From the NCBI GenBank assembly GCA_041398565.1, contig JAWKUN010000006.1, positions 62,001-126,000 of the forward strand: a stretch of DNA of 64,000 nucleotides, read 5' to 3'. Positions within the stretch are counted from its first letter, which is position 1. Every line of letters begins with the position of its first letter. The position numbers and the translations under genes are program-made. This DNA is from DATGPD01 sp041398565. Lineage in GTDB: Bacteria; Planctomycetota; UBA1135; UBA2386. This document shows, piece by piece, positions 19,076 to 28,302 of this stretch. The notes beneath the pieces were generated by a model. The model was not told the DNA's origin. It made no database searches and worked only from the letters and a program-made list of their open reading frames with translations.

Positions 19076-22000
19076 TCAGCGCGTGAGCGTGCGTGCAGCA
19101 CGCACGCCAGTGGTCTGCAACCGCGCCGACCGCGGATTGCTGGCACGCCAAGACGAGCGTGCGTAGCGCGCGAGGCCGTCATAGCACCCGCCACGCACCA
19201 CGAGGCGGTCGAAGTCGGCAGGATCGCCGCGACGACCGTCGCCCGCACGGGGATCGAGCACACCGCGAGTATCCCCTTCGTCCGTCCACTCGAGCACGTT
19301 GCCGTGCGTGTCGAAGAGACCGAACGCGTTCGGCGCGAAGCTCCCCACGGGCGCATGCGCGACGAAGCCGTCGGTCCACGCCTCGCAGATCCAGGCCGGT
19401 GCGAGTCGCTTCGCGGTCGCGTCGCCGACGTTCGCATGTCGAGGTAGCTGCTCGAACGGGCAGAACCAGGGGGTCGTCGTGCCAGCGCGGCAGCCGTACT
19501 CCCACTGGGCCTCCGACGGCAGGCGCATGCCGTGGCGCGACAACCAGAGGTCGGCATCCGCGCCGGCCACCATCTCGACTGGGTTCGTCCATTGGACGCG
19601 GACGCGCCCGTTCGATTCACCCGGCGTCGAACCCGGCTTGAAGAAGCTCGGCTCGGTCCCGGCGAGCCGCCGCCACTGCGCTTTCGTGATCTCGTGCCGC
19701 GCCAAGAAGAACGGCTCGAGCCGGACCTGGTGGGCGGTCTCGTTGCCCTCGGCCATGGGGTCGTAGTCTGGGTGCCCAGCGTCGTGGCTCTGCGGCCCCA
19801 TGCGAAAACTGCCGCCGGGCAGGAGTACGAAGACGATCCCGGTCTCGTCGGTCACATCGATGTGCCCGGCGCGATCGCCATCCCTATGGTGCTCGGGGAT
19901 CGGAATCCCAGCCGGATCACTTTCGCCATCCCACGCCGAGCGCAGCTCATAGAACTCCCAGAGCCTCGTGACCGGATTCATCCCGATCGGCACGAGGCCG
20001 GTCTGCGGCACGAGGTCGATGCCAAGCCCCCGGTAGAGTGTGCTCGCGACGATTCCGTCAGCCGTGGCGATCGCTGCGCGTGCTTGCTCCCACGTCGCGC
20101 GCGCGCGGGGATGCGCACGTGTGAGGCCGCCTATCTGCGCGGCCCACTCGATGCGGACTTGGACGTCGCGGTACTCGCTCTCCTCGAGCGTGGCAAGCCT
20201 GCCCGACAGGTCGCTCAGCGCATCGTGGAGGAACTGCTGCGGCTGGTCCGCGAGCCTGAACGTGCGGCGCACGTCGATCACACGATCCAGATCCTCGATC
20301 TCGCCGCGCAGCGCGCGTAGTGCGACTTCCCCGGCTTCGCCCGCGGCCGATGCAATGTCCCGCCGCAGCGTCTCGAGATAGCCGGAATACTCCGCCCTCA
20401 GCTCTTCTGGCACGATCTCCTGCACGACCTCGCTCTGCCTGACAGCCTCGGCATCGTTGCCGTTCGCGAACCAAGCCCAAGCCAGCGTGTCGCCGAGAGC
20501 AGCACGGCGAGCCGCCGGGAGGCCTGCCGACGCCTCCCAAGCGAGCTTCGCGAGCGTCAGGCCGCGTGCCTCCATGCCGTGGGTGCGGCGCGAGTGGTCC
20601 GGGTCGACCCAAGGCCACGCCAGCAGGCCGAGCTGGTCGATCGTGAGAAGATGATCCTCGGCGGTGGGCTCGGGGACGACGAGCTGCACCTGCCCGGTGC
20701 GGATCGCGTGGGCGCGCTCGAGCGACGTCAGCTTCGCGCGCAGCTTCTGCCACTTCCCGTACTCGGGATGCGTACGCCGATCGTGCTCGAGCTCGGCGGG
20801 CGTCGCGGGCTCCGCCCGACGGCGCAGGTCCGTCACCGTGCGCTCGATCATCGCCCGCTTGCCGAGCAACGCGTCGACCTCCGCGGTCCAGGCGCGCATC
20901 GGCGCGAGCTGCGCCGGCCACGCCGGATACAGCGACTTCTCGCTCTCCATCGCCCGCTCGTACTCCACCACCCCAGACAGCTGGGCGAACTCCCGCACAC
21001 GCGCAGCCTCACGCTTCTGGGCGCGGCTCGCCGCACTTGCCTGCTGGCGGGCATCCAGCCAGAAACGCGTCGCCAGACCCAGCCCCACCACCAACGCCAC
21101 AAGCACCGCGCACGCCGCCGCGATCCGACCCCGGTAGCGCTGCACGAGCTTCCTCAGCCGATACGCCGCTGTCGGCGGACCCGCCACCACCGGCTCGCAA
21201 GAAAGGTAGCGACCGATGTCATCGCCGAGCGCCGAGGCCGTGTCGTAACGACGGTTGCGGTCCTTCTCCAGCGCCCGCATCACGATCCAATCGAGGTCTC
21301 CTCGCAGCCGCCGCTCGAGACCGTGCACGCTCGTCTTGCGCCGCTGCGCGGCACGCGTCGTGTCCGCCCCCTTGCTCCTGAGCCGCGTGCTCGGCTTCGG
21401 CGGCGTCTCCTCGCGGATCTTCTTGTGGATCGCGTGCAAGCCCGCACGCCGAAGCTCCTCCGACCCGAACGGCAACTGACCCACGAGCAATTCGTACAGA
21501 AGCACACCCAGCGAATACACGTCCGTGCGCGTGTCGATGTCCTGCGCCGACATCTCCGCCTGCTCCGGCGACATGTACTCCGGCGTCCCCAGCAGCATGC
21601 CCTGCTCCGTGAACAACGTCGCCGCGATCAGACGGTGGTCGGTCGCACGCGCGATGCCGAAGTCGATGATCTTCGGACCCGCCTCGCCCTGCGCCACGGT
21701 CACCAGCACGTTGGACGGCTTGAGGTCTCGGTGGATGACACCCTTCTGGTGGGCGTGCTGCACCCCCGCGCAGACCTTCCTGAACAGCGACAGGCGCTCG
21801 TCGACCGACAGCTCGTGCCGATCGCAGTGCTCCGTGATCGGCACGCCAGGTACGTGCTCCATCGCGAAGTAAGGCTGCCCGCGCTCCGTCGTGCCGGCGT
21901 CGAACACCTTCGCGATGCAGTCGTGGTTCATCAGCGCCAGCGCCTGCCGCTCCGCCTGGAACCGCGCCAGCACCTGCTTGCTGTCCATCCCCAGCTTGAT

Positions 22001-22321
22001 GACCTTGAGCGCCACCCGACGCTGCACCGGCTGGCGTTGCTCGGCCAGGTACACCGTGCCCATCCCGCCTTCGCCGAGCGTCTCCAGAATCCGATACGGC
22101 CCGATCGTCTCCGGCCGCACCTCCGCACTCCCAGCCATCAGGCCCAAGCGTGACAGCTGCGCCAGGTGCGCGCGCAGTGCCCGCGCGTGCGCCGCGTGCG
22201 CTGCCAAGATCCGCTCGACTTCGCTCTCGTCGCGACGCACAGCCGCCTCGACCACCCGCGTCAGCAGACCCTCGGGCACCGCTTCACCCGTAGGTTCCGG
22301 CAGCGTCGGGTCGATCTCCAT
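19076..22321 (-). CDS. Transmembrane Ser/Thr protein kinase with C-terminal FGE-sulfatase domain (downstream tandem copy)
   Basis: A 1081-residue protein. A ~70-residue N-terminal helical region precedes a Hanks-type kinase: GEGGMG loop at 83-88, Lys106 in VALKV, HRDLKPSN at 197-204, DFG at 220-222, and SPEQ in the activation segment. One membrane helix (~400-419) is followed by an Ala/Arg-rich coiled coil, a diverged helical region (~556-800), and an FGE-sulfatase domain from ~825 (PGGSFRMG, LPSEAQWEYGCRAGTT, GNVLEWT, VVRGGCYDG). The kinase lies in the cytoplasm and the FGE-like domain outside. Kinase-FGE fusions are common in Planctomycetota; the external domain may bind ligand rather than make formylglycine. 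Residues 1-555 are almost identical to the next gene, the rest is not. Confidence 0.92.
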   Translation of the reverse strand: MEIDPTLPEPTGEAVPEGLLTRVVEAAVRRDESEVERILAAHAAHARALRAHLAQLSRLGLMAGSAEVRPETIGPYRILETLGEGGMGTVYLAEQRQPVQRRVALKVIKLGMDSKQVLARFQAERQALALMNHDCIAKVFDAGTTERGQPYFAMEHVPGVPITEHCDRHELSVDERLSLFRKVCAGVQHAHQKGVIHRDLKPSNVLVTVAQGEAGPKIIDFGIARATDHRLIAATLFTEQGMLLGTPEYMSPEQAEMSAQDIDTRTDVYSLGVLLYELLVGQLPFGSEELRRAGLHAIHKKIREETPPKPSTRLRSKGADTTRAAQRRKTSVHGLERRLRGDLDWIVMRALEKDRNRRYDTASALGDDIGRYLSCEPVVAGPPTAAYRLRKLVQRYRGRIAAACAVLVALVVGLGLATRFWLDARQQASAASRAQKREAARVREFAQLSGVVEYERAMESEKSLYPAWPAQLAPMRAWTAEVDALLGKRAMIERTVTDLRRRAEPATPAELEHDRRTHPEYGKWQKLRAKLTSLERAHAIRTGQVQLVVPEPTAEDHLLTIDQLGLLAWPWVDPDHSRRTHGMEARGLTLAKLAWEASAGLPAARRAALGDTLAWAWFANGNDAEAVRQSEVVQEIVPEELRAEYSGYLETLRRDIASAAGEAGEVALRALRGEIEDLDRVIDVRRTFRLADQPQQFLHDALSDLSGRLATLEESEYRDVQVRIEWAAQIGGLTRAHPRARATWEQARAAIATADGIVASTLYRGLGIDLVPQTGLVPIGMNPVTRLWEFYELRSAWDGESDPAGIPIPEHHRDGDRAGHIDVTDETGIVFVLLPGGSFRMGPQSHDAGHPDYDPMAEGNETAHQVRLEPFFLARHEITKAQWRRLAGTEPSFFKPGSTPGESNGRVRVQWTNPVEMVAGADADLWLSRHGMRLPSEAQWEYGCRAGTTTPWFCPFEQLPRHANVGDATAKRLAPAWICEAWTDGFVAHAPVGSFAPNAFGLFDTHGNVLEWTDEGDTRGVLDPRAGDGRRGDPADFDRLVVRGGCYDGLARYARSSWRASNPRSARLQTTGVRAARTLTR

Positions 22322-22359
22322 GCGCCGCCAGTGTCGCCGCCCGAGCCTCCCGTGTCACG
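20655..22359 (-). repeat. Tandem duplication, unit 1 (near-identical kinase module)
   Basis: This stretch matches 23955-25659 at a constant offset of 3300 bases with only scattered substitutions. It covers codons 1 to ~555 of the kinase plus 38 bases of leader. Identity stops abruptly at the codons for PTAED on one side and just beyond GTGTCACG on the other. Confidence 0.9.
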
Positions 22360-22378
22360 TACGGTGGTGGTGCGCCCC

Positions 22379-25300
22379 TCAGTGAAGCAGCGCGCGGGCA
22401 GCGCGCGCGCCGGTGATTTGGAGTCGGATCGACGGCAGCGTGCTGCCACGATAGGACGACCGCGCATACCGCGCCGGGCCGTCGTACGAGCCGCCGCGGT
22501 AGAGCCGACGAAGGGACTCGGTCGCGTCGCCGTAGCCACCGTCGCCGTCGCGTGGTTCCCGCGTGCCCCGGAAGTCGCCATCGCTCGTCCACTCGGACAC
22601 GTTGCCGTGCACGTCGAACAGACCGAACCCGTTGGGGGCGAAGCTGCCCACCGGGGCGTGCACGGCGTAGCCATCGGTCCACTCTTCGCAAATCCAGTCG
22701 GGGGCGGCGAGCCTCGCCGTCGCGTCGGCGACGTTCGCGAAGCGCGGTAGATCCTCGAACGCACACGACCACGGCGTCGTCGTGCCCGCTCGGCAGCCGT
22801 ACTCCCATTGCGCCTCCGAGGGCAAACGCATGCCGTGACGGGACAGCCAGAGGTCAGCCTCTGTCCAGGTGATGCCTTCGACCGGATTCGTCAGCTGGAT
22901 CACGACACCTCGACTCGATTGACGGAACAAGGTACCCGCCGCGTGCAAACTCGGATCGGTGCCGGTGAGCCGGCGCCACTGCGCCTTCGTGATCTCGTGC
23001 CGTGCGAGGAAGAACGGCGCGAGTTCGATGCGATGCACGGTCTCCGTGTCTTCGGCCAGCGCGTCGTAGTCCGGATGTTCTTCGTCTCGGGTCTGCGGCC
23101 CCATGCGGAAGCTCCCGCCCGGCAACAGCACGAGCACGATCCCGGCTTCGTCGGTGACTTCGATGTGCCCAGCGCGCTCCTCGTCGGTGGTGAACTCGGG
23201 AATCGGGATCGCGGCCGGGTCGCTGTCGCCATCCCACGCCGAGTGCAACTCGTAGAACTCCCAGAGCTTGGTGGCCGGATTCATGCCGATCGGCACGAGG
23301 CCGGTTTGTGGCGCGAGGTCGATATCGCGCCCACGGTACAGCGTGCTCGCGACGACCCCGTCGGCGAGGGCGATCGCCGCGCGCGCCCGTTCCCAAGTCA
23401 CACGCGCGCGAGGATGCGCGCGGGTCAGCTCGTCGATCCGCGCCGCCCACGCGATGCGCCGTTCGACGCGGCGACGCACGCCGTCGAGCGAGTCGAGTCT
23501 GCCGAGCGCCTCGTGCAGGGCGTCGTGCAGGAACTGCTGCGATTCGTCGTCGAGACGATAGGTCCTGCGAGCCGCGAGCCGGAGCTCGATCGCAGCGACT
23601 TCCTGCCGCAGCGTTTCGATGGTTGCGGTCCCTCGTTCGCCGGCCGCGAGCTCGACCGCCTCTCGCAACGAAGCGCGAACCTCGGTGTACCGCGCCCGCT
23701 CGGCTTCCGGGGCGAGTGCAACGGTCGATTCGATCTGCGCGATGGCCTCGGCATCCTTCCCGTTCGCGAACCATGCCCAGGCGAGTGTCGCGCCCACGGA
23801 CGCGCGCTCCCCCGCGTCGAGAGCCATGGCCTTCTCCCAGCCAAGCCGCGCGGCCATCAGACCGCGGGCCTCCTCACCGGCGATCCGCCGATCGTGGTCA
23901 CGATCGACACGGGCCCAGCCGAACCAGTTCAAGTGCAGCACCGTCCGCTCGCGGTCCTCGGCGGTGGGCTGGGGGACGACGAGCTGCACCTGCCCGGTGC
24001 GGATCGCGTGGGCGCGCTCGAGCGACGCCAGCTTCGCGCGCAGCTTCTGCCACTTCCCGTACTCGGGATGCGTACGCCGATCGTGCTCGAGCTCGGCGGG
24101 CGTCGCAGGCTCCGCCCGACGGCGCAGGTCCGTCACCGTGCGCTCGATCATCGCCCGCTTGCCGAGCAACGCGTCGACCTCCGCGGTCCAGGCGCGCATC
24201 GGCGCGAGCTGCGCCGGCCACGCCGGATACAGCGACTTCTCGCTCTCCATCGCCCGCTCGTACTCCACCACCCCTGACAGCTGGGCGAACTCCCGCACAC
24301 GCGCAGCCTCACGCTTCTGGGCGCGGCTCGCCGCACTTGCCTGCTGGCGCGCATCCAGCCAGAAACGCGTCGCCAGACCCAGCCCCACCACCAACGCTAC
24401 AAGCACCGCGCACGCCGCCGCGATCCGACCCCGGTAGCGCTGCACGAGCTTCCTCAGCCGATACGCCGCTGTCGGCGGACCCGCCACCACCGGCTCGCAA
24501 GAAAGGTAGCGACCGATGTCATCGCCGAGCGCCGAGGCCGTGTCGTAACGACGGTTGCGGTCCTTCTCCAGCGCCCGCATCACGATCCAATCGAGGTCTC
24601 CTCGCAGCCGCCGCTCGAGACCGTGCACGCTCGTCTTGCGCCGCTGCGCGGCACGCGTCGTGTCCGCCCCCTTGCTCCTGAGCCGCGTGCTCGGCTTCGG
24701 CGGCGTCTCCTCGCGGATCTTCTTGTGGATCGCGTGCAAGCCCGCACGCCGAAGCTCCTCCGACCCGAACGGCAACTGACCCACGAGCAACTCGTACAGA
24801 AGCACACCCAGCGAGTACACGTCCGTGCGCGTGTCGATGTCCTGCGCCGACATCTCCGCCTGCTCCGGCGACATGTACTCCGGCGTCCCCAGCAGCATCC
24901 CCTGCTCCGTGAACAACGTCGCCGCGATCAGACGGTGGTCGGTCGCACGCGCGATGCCGAAGTCGATGATCTTCGGACCCGCCTCGCCCTGCGCCACCGT
25001 CACCAGCACGTTGGACGGCTTGAGGTCTCGGTGGATGACACCCTTCTGGTGGGCGTGCTGCACCCCCGCGCAAACCTTCTTGAACAGCGACAGGCGCTCG
25101 TCGACCGACAGCTCGTGCCGATCGCAGTGCTCCGTGATCGGCACGCCAGGTACGTGCTCCATCGCGAAGTACGGCTGCCCGCGCTCCGTCGTGCCGGCGT
25201 CGAACACCTTGGCGATGCAGTCGTGGTTCATCAGCGCCAGCGCCTGCCGCTCCGCCTGGAACCGCGCCAGAACCTGCTTGCTGTCCATCCCCAGCTTGAT

Positions 25301-25621
25301 GACCTTGAGCGCCACCCGACGCTGCACCGGCTCGCGTTGCTCGGCCAGGTAGACCGTGCCCATCCCGCCTTCGCCGAGCGTCTCCAGAATCCGATACGGC
25401 CCGATCGTCTCCGGCCGCACCTCCGCACTCCCCGCCATCAGGCCCAAGCGTGACAGCTGCGCCAGGTGCGCGCGCAGTGCCCGCGCGTGCCCTGCGTGCG
25501 CTGCCAAGATCCGCTCGACTTCACCCTCGTCGCGACGCACCGCCGCCTCGACCACCCGCGTCAGCAGACCCTCGGGCACCGCTTCACCCGTAGGGTCCGG
25601 CAGCGTCGGGTCGATCTCCAT
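22379..25621 (-). CDS. Transmembrane Ser/Thr protein kinase with C-terminal FGE-sulfatase domain (upstream tandem copy)
   Basis: A 1080-residue paralogue of the previous gene, transcribed first and separated from it by 57 bases. Over the first ~555 residues only about six positions differ (E9D, S33G, A44G, Q97E, R181K, and one T-to-A near 535). All kinase motifs, the membrane helix and the coiled coil are therefore the same. After PTAED similarity drops to roughly half identical residues, and the FGE-sulfatase domain carries its own substitutions (LPSEAQWEYGCRAGTT kept; GNVSEWT, YRGGSYDG). The arrangement suggests two receptors with one kinase output and different external recognition. No sigma gene adjoins it directly. 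Confidence 0.92.
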   Translation of the reverse strand: MEIDPTLPDPTGEAVPEGLLTRVVEAAVRRDEGEVERILAAHAGHARALRAHLAQLSRLGLMAGSAEVRPETIGPYRILETLGEGGMGTVYLAEQREPVQRRVALKVIKLGMDSKQVLARFQAERQALALMNHDCIAKVFDAGTTERGQPYFAMEHVPGVPITEHCDRHELSVDERLSLFKKVCAGVQHAHQKGVIHRDLKPSNVLVTVAQGEAGPKIIDFGIARATDHRLIAATLFTEQGMLLGTPEYMSPEQAEMSAQDIDTRTDVYSLGVLLYELLVGQLPFGSEELRRAGLHAIHKKIREETPPKPSTRLRSKGADTTRAAQRRKTSVHGLERRLRGDLDWIVMRALEKDRNRRYDTASALGDDIGRYLSCEPVVAGPPTAAYRLRKLVQRYRGRIAAACAVLVALVVGLGLATRFWLDARQQASAASRAQKREAARVREFAQLSGVVEYERAMESEKSLYPAWPAQLAPMRAWTAEVDALLGKRAMIERTVTDLRRRAEPATPAELEHDRRTHPEYGKWQKLRAKLASLERAHAIRTGQVQLVVPQPTAEDRERTVLHLNWFGWARVDRDHDRRIAGEEARGLMAARLGWEKAMALDAGERASVGATLAWAWFANGKDAEAIAQIESTVALAPEAERARYTEVRASLREAVELAAGERGTATIETLRQEVAAIELRLAARRTYRLDDESQQFLHDALHEALGRLDSLDGVRRRVERRIAWAARIDELTRAHPRARVTWERARAAIALADGVVASTLYRGRDIDLAPQTGLVPIGMNPATKLWEFYELHSAWDGDSDPAAIPIPEFTTDEERAGHIEVTDEAGIVLVLLPGGSFRMGPQTRDEEHPDYDALAEDTETVHRIELAPFFLARHEITKAQWRRLTGTDPSLHAAGTLFRQSSRGVVIQLTNPVEGITWTEADLWLSRHGMRLPSEAQWEYGCRAGTTTPWSCAFEDLPRFANVADATARLAAPDWICEEWTDGYAVHAPVGSFAPNGFGLFDVHGNVSEWTSDGDFRGTREPRDGDGGYGDATESLRRLYRGGSYDGPARYARSSYRGSTLPSIRLQITGARAARALLH

Positions 25622-25659
25622 GCGCCCGGAGTGTCGCCGCCCGAGCCTCCCGTGTCACG
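23955..25659 (-). repeat. Tandem duplication, unit 2 (near-identical kinase module)
   Basis: Partner of 20655-22359. The conserved 38-base leader contains GGGAGG, a likely ribosome-binding site, in both copies. Beyond the leader the sequences are unrelated. Confidence 0.9.
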
Positions 25660-25697
25660 GGCCTTCGGCGCGCTGGCGACCGCGACATCCCCCGACG

Positions 25698-27911
25698 TCA
25701 GCGGTAGCCGTCGACCGTGCTCCGATCCGGCACGAAGAAGCCCGCATCGGCGAGGACGAGCGCACTACCGGTCACGCGCGCGACCAGGTAGCGCAGCGCG
25801 TACGGCATGTGCTGCATGACCAGCAGCGTCGCATCCCGGTACTGCACGTCCGTCACCGCGTCGTAGATGGCATCCAGCATCTCGTCGGCGCCGACGTCCC
25901 ACGCCCGGTTCGAGCACGGGATCAAGACCTCGTACACCAGCCGGTAGGTACCCAGGCGAGCGATCGCCAGGTCGACGAACGCTCGCACTCGAGCCAGATC
26001 GGCGCTCGAGGCTACGAAGGTGTTGCGCTGGGCGTCGTAGTCCGCGCGCGCGTCCGGCACGTGCACGAGATACCCCTGCAGGCGCGCTGCCTCGCGCAAG
26101 GCCAGCGGCAGATTGCGCACGAAGAGCTGCTGCTGGTAGCTGTCGTCGGGGACGGCACCCAGCAGGGTGCGGACCGCATCGTCCCAGTTGTTGGCCATGA
26201 CGTGGTCGGCGACCGCGTCGGTCACGCTCGGGCTGCTGTAGTGGAGCAATTGCACGAAGGTGCGGACCATGGGCGCGTCGAAGCCGTAGCCGGCGGTGAA
26301 CGGCTCGTCGATGATGCGCAGGTTGGTGAGTTCGTACTGACCGGCACCGTTCATCGAGATGCTCACGGCGGCGCCATCGAACGAGCCGGAGCGCAGCCGC
26401 GCGTTCTCGGTAGCGTTGAATCGGCTGACGATGCGCCCGTTCTGGTTGACCAGGCTCACGCCGAGCCCGCCGATGAACTCGCGCCCGTCCGTGGACCGGA
26501 CCAGGTCACCGACCCGCGACAGCCCGAAGTCCGCCGCTTCGCTGAGCCACGGGATCGAGGCCAGGCCACCCACGAGCCCGGTACCCAGGCTCAAGATGCT
26601 GGGCAGAATCCGCAGTAGGTCGTCCAGGTTGCTGTTGTCCTGCTCCAGCATCGCCAGCGACAGAACCGCGTTGTCGTCGGGATAGAGGACGCCCTCCCAC
26701 AGGGTCAGGCCGGGCAGGGTGCGGCCGTTGAAGAACTGGAAGTAGTCCTCCGGGTGCGGATCCGACAGCCGCACGCTCTTGTAACTGACCCGACCGGTAA
26801 GGGACGACTCGAAGCGTTCCTGCGCCTTGAAGTAGACCTCGTCACGGTCGTTGAACATGCCCTCCTCGTGCGTGTGCGTGGTGCAGTGCACGTCGGCGAC
26901 CACCTTGAAGCGCCGCGCCGTGCACGCCATCGTCGGGCAGGTCACGAACGCCACCGAGTTGAACTCCGGTTCCGACGACAGCGCCTGCGCCGAGGCGAAG
27001 ACCAGGGTGCTGTCGCCCGTGGGGTTGGGGATCGTGTAGCAGCCGACACCGAACGCAGCGCGGTCACGCTGGTACACCCGCGCTTCAGCTCCCCACGCAG
27101 CAGCCACCCCCGCGGCATCGAGGTTCCAGCCGATGCGGTAGCGGAAGGTGTCGGCGCCCGAGCCGTTGTCCTGGGCGACCAGGATCAGCTCAGGTCGAGG
27201 ATCGCGGTCGAGGTAGGTGATCGCGCACGCGGCACCGTGCGCCTCGTAGCTCACCCCACCGACGCTGCGCATCGGACTCCAGCTCACAGGCAGGCCGTTG
27301 CTCTGCAGGTCCCAGCCGATGACGTAGCGGAACGAGTTCGCCCCGGCCGGGTTGTCGTAGACCATGAAGACGAGATCGGGCCGCCCGTTGCGGTTGACGT
27401 CGCCGATGCTGCAGCCGGCACCTTGCGACTCCCAACCCAGCGACGGGCCGGAGAACAGCGGCGACCAGGACTGGGCGCGACCGGTGGTGTCGAGATCCCA
27501 ACCGACGACGAAGCAGGGATAGTTGGCGCCCGCCGGAGCCCAGTTGATCGCCAGCACGAGGTCAGGCCGCGACGACCCGCCGAGGTTCCACACCGCCAGG
27601 TCGGCGCCCTGGGCAACGCGCGGCGCCAGCGTGGCGAACGGCGTCGACACGACGTGCACCGGGGACAGCGTCGCCGGCGTACCGTCGCTGCGCAGGTCGA
27701 AACCCACGCGGTAGTGGAAGGCACCACCGGAGAACACGCCGTAGATCAGGTCTTCCGGTCCCGTGGTGTTGACCAGGGCACGGGTCATCCCGGCGCCCTG
27801 CGCCGTGGTGATGCCGGAGAACGGGGGCAGGATCGGGCCCTGGGCCTGAACGGAGTGCGCCAGGCAGGCCGAGAGGATCGTCGACAGTGTGGTCAGGGTC
27901 AGGGGTCGCAT
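25698..27911 (-). CDS. Secreted FG-GAP/VCBS-repeat protein
   Basis: A 737-residue protein from ATG 27911 with a signal peptide (MRPLTLTTLSTILSACLAHSVQAQ). Residues ~40-300 contain three or four FG-GAP-like repeats of the form GDVNRNGRPDLVFMVYDN and YLDRDPRPELILVAQDN, separated by regular F-YRxGWDL blocks, suggesting a beta-propeller with Asp-rich calcium loops. The C-terminal ~400 residues are helical, with a glycine-rich segment (SLGTGLVGGLASIPWLS), and match no family I know. It is preceded by promoter box A. Confidence 0.8.
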   Translation of the reverse strand: MRPLTLTTLSTILSACLAHSVQAQGPILPPFSGITTAQGAGMTRALVNTTGPEDLIYGVFSGGAFHYRVGFDLRSDGTPATLSPVHVVSTPFATLAPRVAQGADLAVWNLGGSSRPDLVLAINWAPAGANYPCFVVGWDLDTTGRAQSWSPLFSGPSLGWESQGAGCSIGDVNRNGRPDLVFMVYDNPAGANSFRYVIGWDLQSNGLPVSWSPMRSVGGVSYEAHGAACAITYLDRDPRPELILVAQDNGSGADTFRYRIGWNLDAAGVAAAWGAEARVYQRDRAAFGVGCYTIPNPTGDSTLVFASAQALSSEPEFNSVAFVTCPTMACTARRFKVVADVHCTTHTHEEGMFNDRDEVYFKAQERFESSLTGRVSYKSVRLSDPHPEDYFQFFNGRTLPGLTLWEGVLYPDDNAVLSLAMLEQDNSNLDDLLRILPSILSLGTGLVGGLASIPWLSEAADFGLSRVGDLVRSTDGREFIGGLGVSLVNQNGRIVSRFNATENARLRSGSFDGAAVSISMNGAGQYELTNLRIIDEPFTAGYGFDAPMVRTFVQLLHYSSPSVTDAVADHVMANNWDDAVRTLLGAVPDDSYQQQLFVRNLPLALREAARLQGYLVHVPDARADYDAQRNTFVASSADLARVRAFVDLAIARLGTYRLVYEVLIPCSNRAWDVGADEMLDAIYDAVTDVQYRDATLLVMQHMPYALRYLVARVTGSALVLADAGFFVPDRSTVDGYR

Positions 27912-28302
27912 TGCAGTTCAATCCGTGTTTCGCAGTTGGCTGGTCACCGCGCGCGGGGTGCTCGCGGCGATGGCCACTCAGCACCGGGCCGCTGGGCGAT
28001 CCGTCACCGATTCCGTGCGGAGTGGCCCGCGTGCGCCGAGGGGCGGCCCGAACCAACCGTCGGCCGCACGTTCCCACTGCCGTGCCACTTGCCCTCCCCT
28101 GCCACCGCACACCGAGATCAGGCCATGCCGTTCGACGGAGTCCGAACCTGGTCCCGGAGACTCGTGGGCATCGCCGGGTCGCACGTGCCGCTGCTCGACC
28201 CACTCGATCGCGGGAGTGCCCGGTCAGTGGCGTGACCCGCGCGCGAGTCTCAGTCGGCCGCTACGACGTCCGGCGCGACGCCAACGACGGCCCTCGCTGC
28301 CG
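27912..28302. other. Intergenic region with promoter box A
   Basis: About 390 bases between two minus-strand genes. It holds the promoter box at 27976-28007 and a GCCATGCCGTTCGACG stretch at 28123-28138 that nearly recurs upstream of box B (29984). No gene was found. Confidence 0.5.
27976..28007 (-). promoter_or_regulatory. ECF-type promoter box, copy A
   Basis: Minus strand: GTGACGGATCG, ten bases (CCCAGCGGCC), then CGGTGCTGAGT. It ends 64 bases before ATG 27911. The downstream 11 bases are identical to copy B, and the upstream flank GGAATCG resembles copy D (GGATTCG). Confidence 0.75.

Noticed and set aside
22322..22378. Possible further copies of the GTGACGGATCG promoter box in the leaders of both tandem kinases (GTGACACGGGAGG, then ACACT)
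   Set aside because: Only GTGAC and a loosely placed ACT match, the spacing is off by one, and the stretch overlaps the likely ribosome-binding site, leaving almost no leader. The two leaders are also copies of one duplication, so they are not independent evidence.
19076..25621. FGE-sulfatase domains as active formylglycine-generating enzymes
   Set aside because: No sulfatase gene is nearby, and kinase-linked FGE-type domains are generally regarded as binding modules; activity is not supported from sequence alone.
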